Of a stretch of 64,000 bases of DNA, positions 15,685 through 22,477 are shown piece by piece. Below the pieces are notes generated by a model. It saw only the letters and a list, made by a program, of their open reading frames with translations, had not been told where the DNA came from and searched no databases. The position numbers and the translations under genes were made by a program. Position 1 is the first letter of the stretch; each line of letters opens with the position of its first letter. Origin of the DNA: Denitratimonas tolerans (GTDB taxonomy: Bacteria; Pseudomonadota; Gammaproteobacteria; Xanthomonadales; Xanthomonadaceae); NCBI RefSeq assembly GCF_037203605.1, contig NZ_JBBDHC010000017.1:15229-79228 (forward strand), given 5' to 3'.

Positions 15685-16779
15685 TCAGTTTCCGAGGATG
15701 CGGAGAAGGGAATCGGCATAGCGCCGGAGCTGGTCCAGCGCCACCCACTCGTCGGCGGCGTGCGCCTGGGCGATGTCGCCGGGGCCGTAAACGAAGGTGG
15801 TGTAACCGGCGGCGGAAAAGAGCGAGGCTTCGGTCCAGAAGTCCACCGCCTCGCCAATTTCGAGATCCAGCCCGCGCGCGATGGATTCGGCACGCAGACG
15901 CTGCGCCTCGGCCTGCGCCGGATCGCCCGACGGCAGGCTCGGGCCGCGGAAGGTTTCGTCGAACAGCACCGGCGCAGGCTCGGCCAGCGCGCGGAACCGC
16001 GCGAGCAGATCGTCCATGTCCATCGAGGGCAGCGGGCGAAAGCCGAAACGCAGATCCGCCTGCGGCGCGATCACGTTGGCCTTGATGCCGCCCTCGATGC
16101 GGCCGATGTTGAAGCGCAGGCCCGAAAGCCCGCCGAAGGTTTCGTTTTCCATCTGCGCCACCAGCGCCAGCGCGCGATGGCCCCATTCGACCGCCTGGTG
16201 CAGCGCGCTGTCGCTGGGCGCGAGGCGCGCCGAGGCGTGGCCGGCGCGGCCGGCAAAGCGCATCGACACCGCGCTGATGCCGCGATGGGCGAGCACCGCG
16301 CGCGCCCGCGTCGGCTCGGCCACCAGCACGGCGGCGTACGGAATCTTCCGCGCGAGGAAAGCGTCGATGCAGCGCGGATCGTTGGCCTCCTCGTCGCTGG
16401 AAAAAAGAAACGCCGCGTCGCCCTGCGTGGCGCTGGCCGCCGCCAGCAGCGCCGCCGCCGCGCCCTTGATGTCGCACACCCCGAGCCCGACCACGCGGTC
16501 GTCGAGCCGGCGCATCACCAGCGGATCGGCGCTCCAGGCGGGCGAATCGGGGACGGTATCCAGGTGCACGTTGAACAGCAGCTTCGGCGCACCGCGCACC
16601 GCGTACAGGCTCACCGCGCCGGCACCGTGGTCGACCACCTCGACCGTGAAGCCGGGCAGGTGCGCGCGCAGGTAGTCGAAGATCCCGCCCCGTGCAGAAA
16701 TCGCGCGCGGCGGATTGCGGGTGTCGAAGGACACCAGCTTCCCGAGGTGATCGAGCGTCGCTTCCAACAATGTGGTCAT
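15685..16779 (-). CDS. argE: N-acetylcitrulline deacetylase (M20 family)
   Basis: A 364-residue M20 metallohydrolase with SFDTRNPPR near the start, first metal His-x-Asp in NVHLDTVPD, LGVCDIKGAAAALLAA, the catalytic Glu-Glu in FLFSSDEEANDP and a later Glu in DFWTEASLFSAAGY. In Xanthomonas this gene encodes acetylcitrulline deacetylase, which fits the acetylornithine-type transcarbamylase encoded in the same cluster. The ATG at 16779 was chosen over a TTG two codons earlier. A pair of BIMEs separates it from argG. Confidence 0.92.
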   Translation of the reverse strand: MTTLLEATLDHLGKLVSFDTRNPPRAISARGGIFDYLRAHLPGFTVEVVDHGAGAVSLYAVRGAPKLLFNVHLDTVPDSPAWSADPLVMRRLDDRVVGLGVCDIKGAAAALLAAASATQGDAAFLFSSDEEANDPRCIDAFLARKIPYAAVLVAEPTRARAVLAHRGISAVSMRFAGRAGHASARLAPSDSALHQAVEWGHRALALVAQMENETFGGLSGLRFNIGRIEGGIKANVIAPQADLRFGFRPLPSMDMDDLLARFRALAEPAPVLFDETFRGPSLPSGDPAQAEAQRLRAESIARGLDLEIGEAVDFWTEASLFSAAGYTTFVYGPGDIAQAHAADEWVALDQLRRYADSLLRILGN

Positions 16780-16805
16780 GTGCAATTTCGCGCGTGTGGT
16801 TCAAC

Positions 16806-16993
16806 GTCAGCCGCGCAGGGCCGACCTGCGCAAACGGCACGGCGGATGCGCCGTAGGTCGGGGCTACGTCCCCGACGGAATGCACCATCATCCCGATCAC
16901 CCACGTCGGCCGCGTAGCCAACGTCGGCCGCGCAGGGCCGACCTGCGCAAACGGCGCGGCGGATGCGCCGTAGGTCGGGGCTACGTCCCCGAC
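16806..16993. repeat. Two BIMEs between argG and argE
   Basis: Inverted REP/REP pairs at 16806-16829 with 16853-16876 and at 16923-16946 with 16970-16993, plus a truncated inverted REP at about 16904-16917. The inverted copies carry GCAG rather than GTAG heads. The spacing of the two pairs is 117 bp. They fill the 232-bp gap inside an otherwise tight cluster, so the argG transcript must cross them to reach argE unless a separate promoter exists. Confidence 0.85.
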
Positions 16994-17011
16994 GGAAAGC
17001 TGTTCCCGCGC

Positions 17012-18262
17012 TCACCGGTTCACCTCGGCCCACAGCGTGGAGCTCATGCCGAACAGTTTGATGAAGCCCTCGGCCTCCTCCACGCCCCAGTCGGCGCTCT
17101 GGGCATAGGTCGCACCCTTGGACTGCAGGATATGCGGCGAGCGCAACGCGACCGCGTTCACCACGCCGCCGTGGGTTTCCAGCACCACCTCGCCATTCAC
17201 CTTGGCCTGCGAGGACTTGAGGAAGGCTTCCAGATCGGCCTTCAGCGGGTCGTGGAAGAAGCCCTCGTACACCAGCTCCACCCAGCGCCGCGCCACGTCC
17301 GGCTTGAAGCGGTTCTGCTGCTTGCTCAGCACCGCTTCTTCCAGCGCGCGGTGCGCGGCCAGCAGCGCGGTGAGGCCGGGAGCCTCGTACACGATGCGGC
17401 CCTTGAGGCCGATGGTGGTGTCGCCGGTGTACATGCCGCGCCCGACGCCGTAGCGCGCGAACTGCGCGTTGAGCCGCGCCAGAATCTCCGCACCCGGCAG
17501 GATTTCACCATCCAGCGCCACGGCCTCGCCTTCGACAAAGCGCAGCGCGACGCGCAGCGGTTCCGCGGGCCACGCCTCGCGCGGCGCGCACCAGCCGCGC
17601 GCGCCGTCGCCGGGCGCTTCCCAGCGGTCGATCTCGCCGCCCGAGAGCGTCACGCCCAGGAGGTTTTCGTTGATCGTGTACTGCTGCTGCTTGGCGCGCA
17701 CGCCAAAGCCGCGTTCTTCCAGGTAGGCCTGCTCGTAGGCGCGGGTCTGGGTGTGCTCCTTCTGGATTTCGCGGATCGGCGCGACGATCCGGTAGCTGCC
17801 CTGCGCCTTCACCGCCAGATCGAAGCGCACCTGGTCGTTGCCCATGCCGGTGCAGCCGTGCGCGATGGCGTTGGTGCCCAGCTCGGCGGCGCGCCTGAGC
17901 GCGGCATCGACGATCAGGTAGCGATCCGATACCAGCAGCGGATACTGGCCCTGATACCCCTGCCCGGCCCACACGAAGGGCCTGACGAAATCTTCCCAGA
18001 GCGCCGCCCCGCCATCGACGCTGAGATGGCTCGCCACGCCCAGCTCGGCGGCGCGCTGCTCGATGAAGGCGCGCTCGGCGGCATCCACCCCGCCGGTGTC
18101 GGCAAACACCGTATGCACCCGCCAGCCGCGCTCCTTGAGCCAGGGCACGCAGAAGCTGGTGTCCAGGCCTCCGCTGAAAGCAAGAACGATGTCCTGGCCT
18201 TCAGCGGAGGCGGGATTCGGGATTCGGGATTCGGGATTCGTTGAAGCGGGCTGTGGCGACAT
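17012..18262 (-). CDS. argG: Argininosuccinate synthase
   Basis: A 416-residue ArgG. It condenses citrulline and aspartate using ATP. The P-loop-like LAFSGGLDTSFC lies near residues 28-39, and GCTGMGNDQVRFD and GVTLSGGEIDRWE carry substrate contacts. The first about 22 residues precede the conserved start and are partly encoded by four tandem copies of a 7-base repeat (18212-18239), giving NPESRIPNP. No other in-frame Met lies between this and the conserved core, so the repeat appears translated. The ribosome site is weak. Length is about 15-20 residues more than usual for Xanthomonas-type ArgG. Confidence 0.94.
   Translation of the reverse strand: MSPQPASTNPESRIPNPASAEGQDIVLAFSGGLDTSFCVPWLKERGWRVHTVFADTGGVDAAERAFIEQRAAELGVASHLSVDGGAALWEDFVRPFVWAGQGYQGQYPLLVSDRYLIVDAALRRAAELGTNAIAHGCTGMGNDQVRFDLAVKAQGSYRIVAPIREIQKEHTQTRAYEQAYLEERGFGVRAKQQQYTINENLLGVTLSGGEIDRWEAPGDGARGWCAPREAWPAEPLRVALRFVEGEAVALDGEILPGAEILARLNAQFARYGVGRGMYTGDTTIGLKGRIVYEAPGLTALLAAHRALEEAVLSKQQNRFKPDVARRWVELVYEGFFHDPLKADLEAFLKSSQAKVNGEVVLETHGGVVNAVALRSPHILQSKGATYAQSADWGVEEAEGFIKLFGMSSTLWAEVNR
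18212..18239. repeat. (GGGATTC)4 heptanucleotide repeat inside argG
   Basis: Four perfect head-to-tail copies of GGGATTC on the plus strand, covering codons about 8-17 of argG. Related degenerate runs occur at about 18326-18352 (argG/argF gap), 55318-55340 and 56745-56838. Because the unit is seven bases, gain or loss of one copy would shift the argG frame. Confidence 0.85.
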
Positions 18263-18341
18263 GAGGGTTCTCTGGAAATGGCTAAGTCAAAAGCTGGCGA
18301 GGTCGTGGATCGAAGCGCTCTTGCAAATCCCGAATCCCCAA

Positions 18342-19385
18342 TCACAAATCCCGGCCGTGATGGCGGCCCACCAGGGCCGCCATCACGGCCTTCTGCACAT
18401 GCAGCCGGTTCTCGGCTTCCTCGATGGCGATGCAGCGCGGGGAGTCCATCACCGCGTCGGTGGCTTTGACGTTGCGGCGCAGCGGCAGGCAGTGGCTGAA
18501 GACGGCGCTGTTGGTGAGGGCCATCTTGGCCTCGTCCACGATGAAGTGCCGGTACTGGTCGCGGATGGGTTTTTCCGGGCCCCAGTTGCCGAAGTAAGGC
18601 AGCGCGCCCCAGCTCTTGGCATAGACCACGTCGGCACCGGCATAGGCCGATTCGATATCGTGGCTGACGGTGAGCGAGCCGCCGGACTCGGCCACGTTGT
18701 CGCGCGCCCAGCCCATGTAGCGCTCGTCCAGCACGTACTCGGGCGTCGGGCACAGCAGGGTCACGTTCATCCCGAGGCGCGTGGCGATGGTGAGCGCGGA
18801 GTTCGCCACCGCAGTGTTGAGCGGTTTCGGATGGTAGGTCCAGGTCAGCACGTACTTTTTGCCGCGAAGATCCTCCGTGCCGAAGTGCTCGCGCAGCGCC
18901 AGCGCGTGCGCCAGCTCCTGGCAGGGGTGGGTGATGGTTTCCATGTTGATGACCGGCACCGTCGAATACTTCGCGAACGCCTTGAGCACGCGGTCCTGCC
19001 GATCGATCTGCCAGTCGACGAACTTCGGGAAGGCGCGCACGCCGATCAGGTCCACGTAGCGCGCCAGAACCCGCGCCACTTCCGCGATGTGCTCCTCGGT
19101 GTCGCCGTCCATCACCGTGCCGAGGTCGAACTCGATCGGCCAGGCGTCCTTGCCCGGCTGCAGCACGACGGCATGGCCGCCGAGCTGGAAGGCACCGAGC
19201 TCGAAGCTGGTGCGGGTACGCATCGAAGGATTGAAGAACACCAGCGCGATGGATTTGCCCTTGAGCGCGTCGCCCGGCTTTTCGCGCTTGCAGCGCGCGG
19301 CCTCGGCCAGCAGCACGTCGAGGTCGGCGCGCGACCAGTCCTGGGTGTTGAGGAAGTGGCGGATCGGGGAGGCGGTCGGGCTCAT
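18342..19385 (-). CDS. argF': N-acetylornithine carbamoyltransferase
   Basis: A 347-residue transcarbamylase of the acetylornithine type. The carbamoyl-phosphate loop SMRTRT lies at residues 54-59. Glu97 in GTVMDGDTEEHI aligns with Glu92 of the Xanthomonas campestris enzyme, the residue that selects acetylornithine over succinylornithine. HPCQELAHA and SHCLPLRRNVKATD follow. It converts acetylornithine to acetylcitrulline, which argE then deacetylates. First structural gene of the cluster. A leader with attenuator-like structure lies immediately upstream. Confidence 0.96.
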   Translation of the reverse strand: MSPTASPIRHFLNTQDWSRADLDVLLAEAARCKREKPGDALKGKSIALVFFNPSMRTRTSFELGAFQLGGHAVVLQPGKDAWPIEFDLGTVMDGDTEEHIAEVARVLARYVDLIGVRAFPKFVDWQIDRQDRVLKAFAKYSTVPVINMETITHPCQELAHALALREHFGTEDLRGKKYVLTWTYHPKPLNTAVANSALTIATRLGMNVTLLCPTPEYVLDERYMGWARDNVAESGGSLTVSHDIESAYAGADVVYAKSWGALPYFGNWGPEKPIRDQYRHFIVDEAKMALTNSAVFSHCLPLRRNVKATDAVMDSPRCIAIEEAENRLHVQKAVMAALVGRHHGRDL

Positions 19386-19432
19386 GCGGGGGAAATCCTG
19401 TGCGGGACGCGGTACGGACGGCGGCGGAAAAC

Positions 19433-19460
19433 GAAAAAAGCCCGGCGGGAGGCCAGGCTT
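19433..19460 (-). terminator. Intrinsic terminator in the argF leader (attenuator)
   Basis: On the minus strand arm AAGCCTGGC (19460-19452), loop CTCCC, arm GCCGGGCTT (19446-19438), one G-T pair, then a run of six T ending at 19434. The position, 48 bp before the argF' start and after a short leader frame, marks it as an attenuator. It is too far from the preceding gene end (19649) to be explained simply as its terminator. Confidence 0.75.
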
Positions 19461-19503
19461 TCCTTTGCGAATCGGAATGGCGGAACCCCGCCGCTGCCCA
19501 GCC

Positions 19504-19599
19504 CTACGGTGGCGGCAACGGTCGGCGCGCGCGCGAGGTCATGCCCGCCGCCATGCGGGCGGTGGTGACGACGTCGGCGGAGGAAATCGCGCGGTTCAT
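19504..19599 (-). CDS. Putative Arg/Pro leader peptide of the arginine-proline cluster
   Basis: A 31-codon frame with ATG at 19599 (an in-frame ATG ten codons upstream at 19629 is also possible) and a TAG stop at 19506-19504. The last nine residues are RARRPLPPP, so three Arg and four Pro codons, including the rarer CGA and CCA, lie directly before the stop. Downstream, GGCTGGGC (19503-19496) can pair fully with GCCTGGCC in the terminator's first arm, two pairs being G-T. GGCGG/CCGCC forms a hairpin at 19492-19479, and CCGCC in the last leader codons can pair with the same GGCGG. This is the topology of amino-acid attenuators. Ribosome sites before both ATGs are weak. No similar protein is claimed; the call rests on structure and context. 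Confidence 0.5.
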   Translation of the reverse strand: MNRAISSADVVTTARMAAGMTSRARRPLPPP

Positions 19600-19648
19600 G
19601 GCGGCGGAGTGTCGCACGACGGCACTCATGCTGCAAGGCAGCAAAACA

Positions 19649-20122
19649 TCAGTCCGCCGGCGCGACGGTGACGCGGATGCGCAGCTTGTTGCCCGGGTCC
19701 ACGTCCATGCGCGACAGGTACAGCTCGCCCTTGTAGCGGTATTCCACGTCGTAGCCGCTGATGCGGCGCTCCTCGCGCTCGACCATCACGGTGCGGCAGG
19801 GCGGTGCCGCGGCCTCGGTGCCGGTGCCTTTGCCCGGGCCGGACGCATCGGCCGCGGCCTTCTGCGCGGGGCCGTTCGGTGCCAGGCCATCACCCGCATT
19901 GGTCCGGGCGGAGGCGTCCAGCGTTTCCTCGCCGCACTGCACTACCGGCTCGACGATCCGGTTGATCTCGTAGGTCGGGATGGCGCGCAGCACGTCGGCA
20001 TAGGCATAGCTGACGTTTTCGCGCCCCTGCACCGGTACATCGACATAGGCCACGCCCTGCGCGCACGCGGCACCTGCGGGGGCAAGCGCGGCCGCAAGTA
20101 CGAGAGCAGGATTCCACTTCAT
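19649..20122 (-). CDS. Exported envelope protein, 17-kDa-antigen-like without glycine zipper
   Basis: A 157-residue protein. The signal peptide ends GAACAQG around residue 22. The segments SYAYADVLRAIPTYEINRIV and RISGYDVEYRYKGELYLSRM then DPGNKLRIRV are typical of a Xanthomonadaceae periplasmic family in which a glycine-zipper membrane segment lies between them. Here that segment is replaced by a polar Ala/Gly/Asp-rich linker of about 40 residues. Two cysteines (VVQCGEE and PPCRTV) could form a disulfide. The ATG at 20122 follows a GGAGG site. Function unknown; likely envelope-associated. Confidence 0.7.
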   Translation of the reverse strand: MKWNPALVLAAALAPAGAACAQGVAYVDVPVQGRENVSYAYADVLRAIPTYEINRIVEPVVQCGEETLDASARTNAGDGLAPNGPAQKAAADASGPGKGTGTEAAAPPCRTVMVEREERRISGYDVEYRYKGELYLSRMDVDPGNKLRIRVTVAPAD

Positions 20123-20300
20123 CGCATCCTCCATGACCCGATACCGCCGCAGCGCGACGGCCTTCCTCCATTCCGCGCCACGCGCGCTCCGGCAGCAGGC
20201 TCGGAATGAATGGCATGATTCAAGCACCGGACGGCTGAATCCCGCCTTTAACAATTCCCTGACGGCGCGAACCGCGCCTTGCCAGCCTGCGCGTGCCGCG

Positions 20301-20330
20301 TCGGCAGCATCGCGTCGTCGCGATTAGAAT
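20301..20330 (+). promoter_or_regulatory. Candidate cysS promoter
   Basis: TCGGCA (20301-20306), an 18-bp spacer and TAGAAT (20325-20330) match four and five of six sigma-70 consensus positions. The distance to the cysS ATG is 31 bp. It lies in the divergent gap between the envelope protein and cysS, which otherwise shows no gene. Confidence 0.4.
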
Positions 20331-20360
20331 GGCGGACTTGCCTTCCGAACGACGCGACCC

Positions 20361-21737
20361 ATGAGCCTTCACCTGCACAACAGCCTCAGCCGACGACTCG
20401 AGGCATTCACGCCGCTCGATCCCTCCCGCGTGACCATGTACCTGTGCGGGCCGACGGTCTACAACTTCGTGCACATCGGCAACGCGCGCCCCGCGGTGGT
20501 GTTCGGCGTGCTGGCCGAGCTGCTGCGCCGACGCTACGGCCAGGTGGTCTACGCGCGCAATATCACCGACGTGGACGACAAGATCAATGCCGCCGCGCGC
20601 GAGGCCGGCGTTCCCATCGGCGACATCGCTTCCCGCTTCACCGAGGCCTACCGCGAGCACATGGGGATGCTGGGCGTGGCCGCGCCGGACGTGGAGCCGC
20701 ACGCGACCGCGCACATCGCGCAGATGATCGCGATGATCCAGCGCCTGATCGACAGCGGCCACGCCTACGCGGCCGAAGGCCACGTCCTGTTCTCGGTGGC
20801 GAGCTTTCCGGCCTACGGCGCACTCTCGCGCCGCGACCGCGACGAGATGCTGGCCGGCGCGCGCATCGAAGTGGCCCCGTACAAGCGCGACGCCGGCGAC
20901 TTCGTGCTGTGGAAGCCCTCCAGCGACGATCTCCCCGGCTGGGAATCGCCCTGGGGCCGCGGCCGTCCGGGCTGGCACATCGAATGCTCGGCGATGAGCG
21001 CGGCGCACCTGGGCGAGACCATCGACATCCACGCCGGCGGCATCGACCTGCAGTTTCCGCACCACGAGAACGAGATCGCGCAGAGCACCTGCGCGCACGG
21101 CGGCAAGGTGTTCGCGCGCTACTGGCTGCACAACGGCATGCTGATGTTCGACGGGGCCAAGATGTCGAAATCGGTCGGCAACGTCAGCCGCGTCAACGAT
21201 CTGCTGGAGCGCCATCCCGCCGAAGCGCTGCGCTACGCCCTGCTTTCGGCCCATTACCGCCAGCCGCTGGACTGGTCCGATGCGTTGATCGAGCAATCCG
21301 TGCGCACGCTGGATCGGCTCTACGGCACCCTGCGCGACCTGCACGACATCGAGGCGAGCGCCGGCGATGCCGATATCCCTGCCGCGATCGAAGCGGCGCT
21401 GGACGATGACATCAACACCCCGGCGGCGCTGGCCGAACTGGCCAGCCTGGCCTCCGCCGCGCGCAAGGCCGAAGGCCGCGAGGCGCGCGCGGCCGCCAAG
21501 CGCGCCCTGCTGGGTGCCGGACGCGCGCTGGGGCTGCTGCAGCAATCACCCGCGGCCTGGTTTGCGCGCGGCGCGGACGATGCGGACGACGCCCGCATCC
21601 AGGCGCTGGTGGACGAGCGCAGCGCCGCCAAGAAGGCGCGCGACTTCGCCCGTGCCGATGCGATCCGCGACCAGCTCGCCGGCGAAGGCATCATCCTGGA
21701 AGACACCCCGCAGGGCGTGCGCTGGAAGCGCGCGTGA
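20361..21737 (+). CDS. cysS: Cysteinyl-tRNA synthetase
   Basis: A 458-residue class I synthetase that charges tRNA-Cys. The first zinc Cys is in YLCGPTVYNF and the HIGN version of HIGH follows in VHIGNARP near residue 40. WHIECSAMS and FPHHENEIAQS supply the other zinc ligands. KMSKSVGN, the ATP loop, lies near residue 268. A DALR-type helical region and a C-terminal RIQALVDERSAAKKARDFARAD anticodon part complete the enzyme. The gene precedes sufE by 59 bp on the same strand. Confidence 0.97.
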   Translation: MSLHLHNSLSRRLEAFTPLDPSRVTMYLCGPTVYNFVHIGNARPAVVFGVLAELLRRRYGQVVYARNITDVDDKINAAAREAGVPIGDIASRFTEAYREHMGMLGVAAPDVEPHATAHIAQMIAMIQRLIDSGHAYAAEGHVLFSVASFPAYGALSRRDRDEMLAGARIEVAPYKRDAGDFVLWKPSSDDLPGWESPWGRGRPGWHIECSAMSAAHLGETIDIHAGGIDLQFPHHENEIAQSTCAHGGKVFARYWLHNGMLMFDGAKMSKSVGNVSRVNDLLERHPAEALRYALLSAHYRQPLDWSDALIEQSVRTLDRLYGTLRDLHDIEASAGDADIPAAIEAALDDDINTPAALAELASLASAARKAEGREARAAAKRALLGAGRALGLLQQSPAAWFARGADDADDARIQALVDERSAAKKARDFARADAIRDQLAGEGIILEDTPQGVRWKRA

Positions 21738-21752
21738 CGCATCCGAACTCCC

Positions 21753-21778
21753 GTCATTCCAGCGCAAGCCGGAATGAC
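21753..21778. repeat. GTCATTCC palindrome between cysS and sufE
   Basis: Arms GTCATTCC (21753-21760) and GGAATGAC (21771-21778) around a 10-base centre. This type of palindrome is widespread in proteobacterial intergenic DNA. A partial relative may lie near 44379. It could cap the cysS transcript; no T-run follows. Confidence 0.6.
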
Positions 21779-21796
21779 GCCGCATCCGGCAACCCC

Positions 21797-22231
21797 ATGA
21801 CCGACACCGTATTCCCACTCGAACCCAGCGCCGCCGAGGCGCAAGCCGCGATCATCGAGGAGTTCGGCTTCTTCTCCGACTGGACCGAACGCTACCAGTA
21901 CCTGATCGACCTCGGTCGCAAGCTGCCGGAGTTCCCGGATGCCTGGAAAACCGAAGAGCACCGCCTGCACGGCTGCCAGTCGATGGTGTGGATCGTGCCG
22001 GAAGGCGACGCGCAGCGGCTGGTGTTCCATGCCGTCAGCGACTCGGCCATCGTCTCGGGCCTCATCTTCCTCGCGCTGCGGGTCTATTCGGGCCGCAGCG
22101 CCCGGGAAATCCTCGACACCACGCCCGACTACATCGCCGCCATCGGCCTCGCCAAGCACCTCTCGCCCACCCGCAGCAACGGCCTGGCGGCGCTGCTGGA
22201 AGTCATCAAGGCCCGCGCCGCGCAGGCGTGA
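21797..22231 (+). CDS. sufE: SufE-type sulfur acceptor
   Basis: A 144-residue SufE/CsdE protein. Cys60 in RLHGCQSMVW accepts persulfide sulfur from a SufS-type cysteine desulfurase and stimulates it for Fe-S cluster assembly. The first 35 residues (IIEEFGFFSDWTERYQYLID) and the GRSAREIL region match the family. The ATG at 21797 was chosen over an upstream start at 21734 that would add 21 residues encoded by the palindrome. No sufS or other suf gene is adjacent, so it works with a partner elsewhere. Confidence 0.92.
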   Translation: MTDTVFPLEPSAAEAQAAIIEEFGFFSDWTERYQYLIDLGRKLPEFPDAWKTEEHRLHGCQSMVWIVPEGDAQRLVFHAVSDSAIVSGLIFLALRVYSGRSAREILDTTPDYIAAIGLAKHLSPTRSNGLAALLEVIKARAAQA

Positions 22232-22284
22232 GGGCGGAAATCCTCGCCTGTCCGCAGGGCTCCCGTCGCACCCGAAGAATCTTC

Positions 22285-22464
22285 GTCGGGGACGTAGCCC
22301 GGACGGGTGTTCGATACCCCGCAACGTCGGCCACGCAGGGCCAACCTACGGATGGCGGTTCGTAGGTCGGGGCTACGTCCCCGACTGCTTCCTTTCCGCG
22401 CTGGCCACGTCGGCCACGCAGGGCCGACCTACGGAGGTGCGTAGGTCGGGGCTACGTCCCCGAC
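22285..22464. repeat. BIME pair between sufE and relA
   Basis: An inverted direct-type REP fragment (22285-22304), then pairs 22326-22349 with 22362-22385 and 22409-22432 with 22441-22464. Internal spacers are only 12 and 8 bp, much shorter than in arrays 1-3. They lie between the convergent ends of sufE and relA, the usual place for REPs in other bacteria. Confidence 0.87.
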
Positions 22465-22477
22465 GGCTTTCTTTCGC

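Noticed and set aside
13376..16921. Continuous 1181-codon minus-strand frame
   Set aside because: Only its last 320 codons are argC. The upstream part is an out-of-phase shadow of argB and argE, which have clear motifs in their own frames.
19382..19636. 84-codon frame MQHECRRATL in the argF leader
   Set aside because: It runs through the terminator hairpin without a stop and has no ribosome site. The overlapping short frame ending at TAG fits the attenuator layout better.
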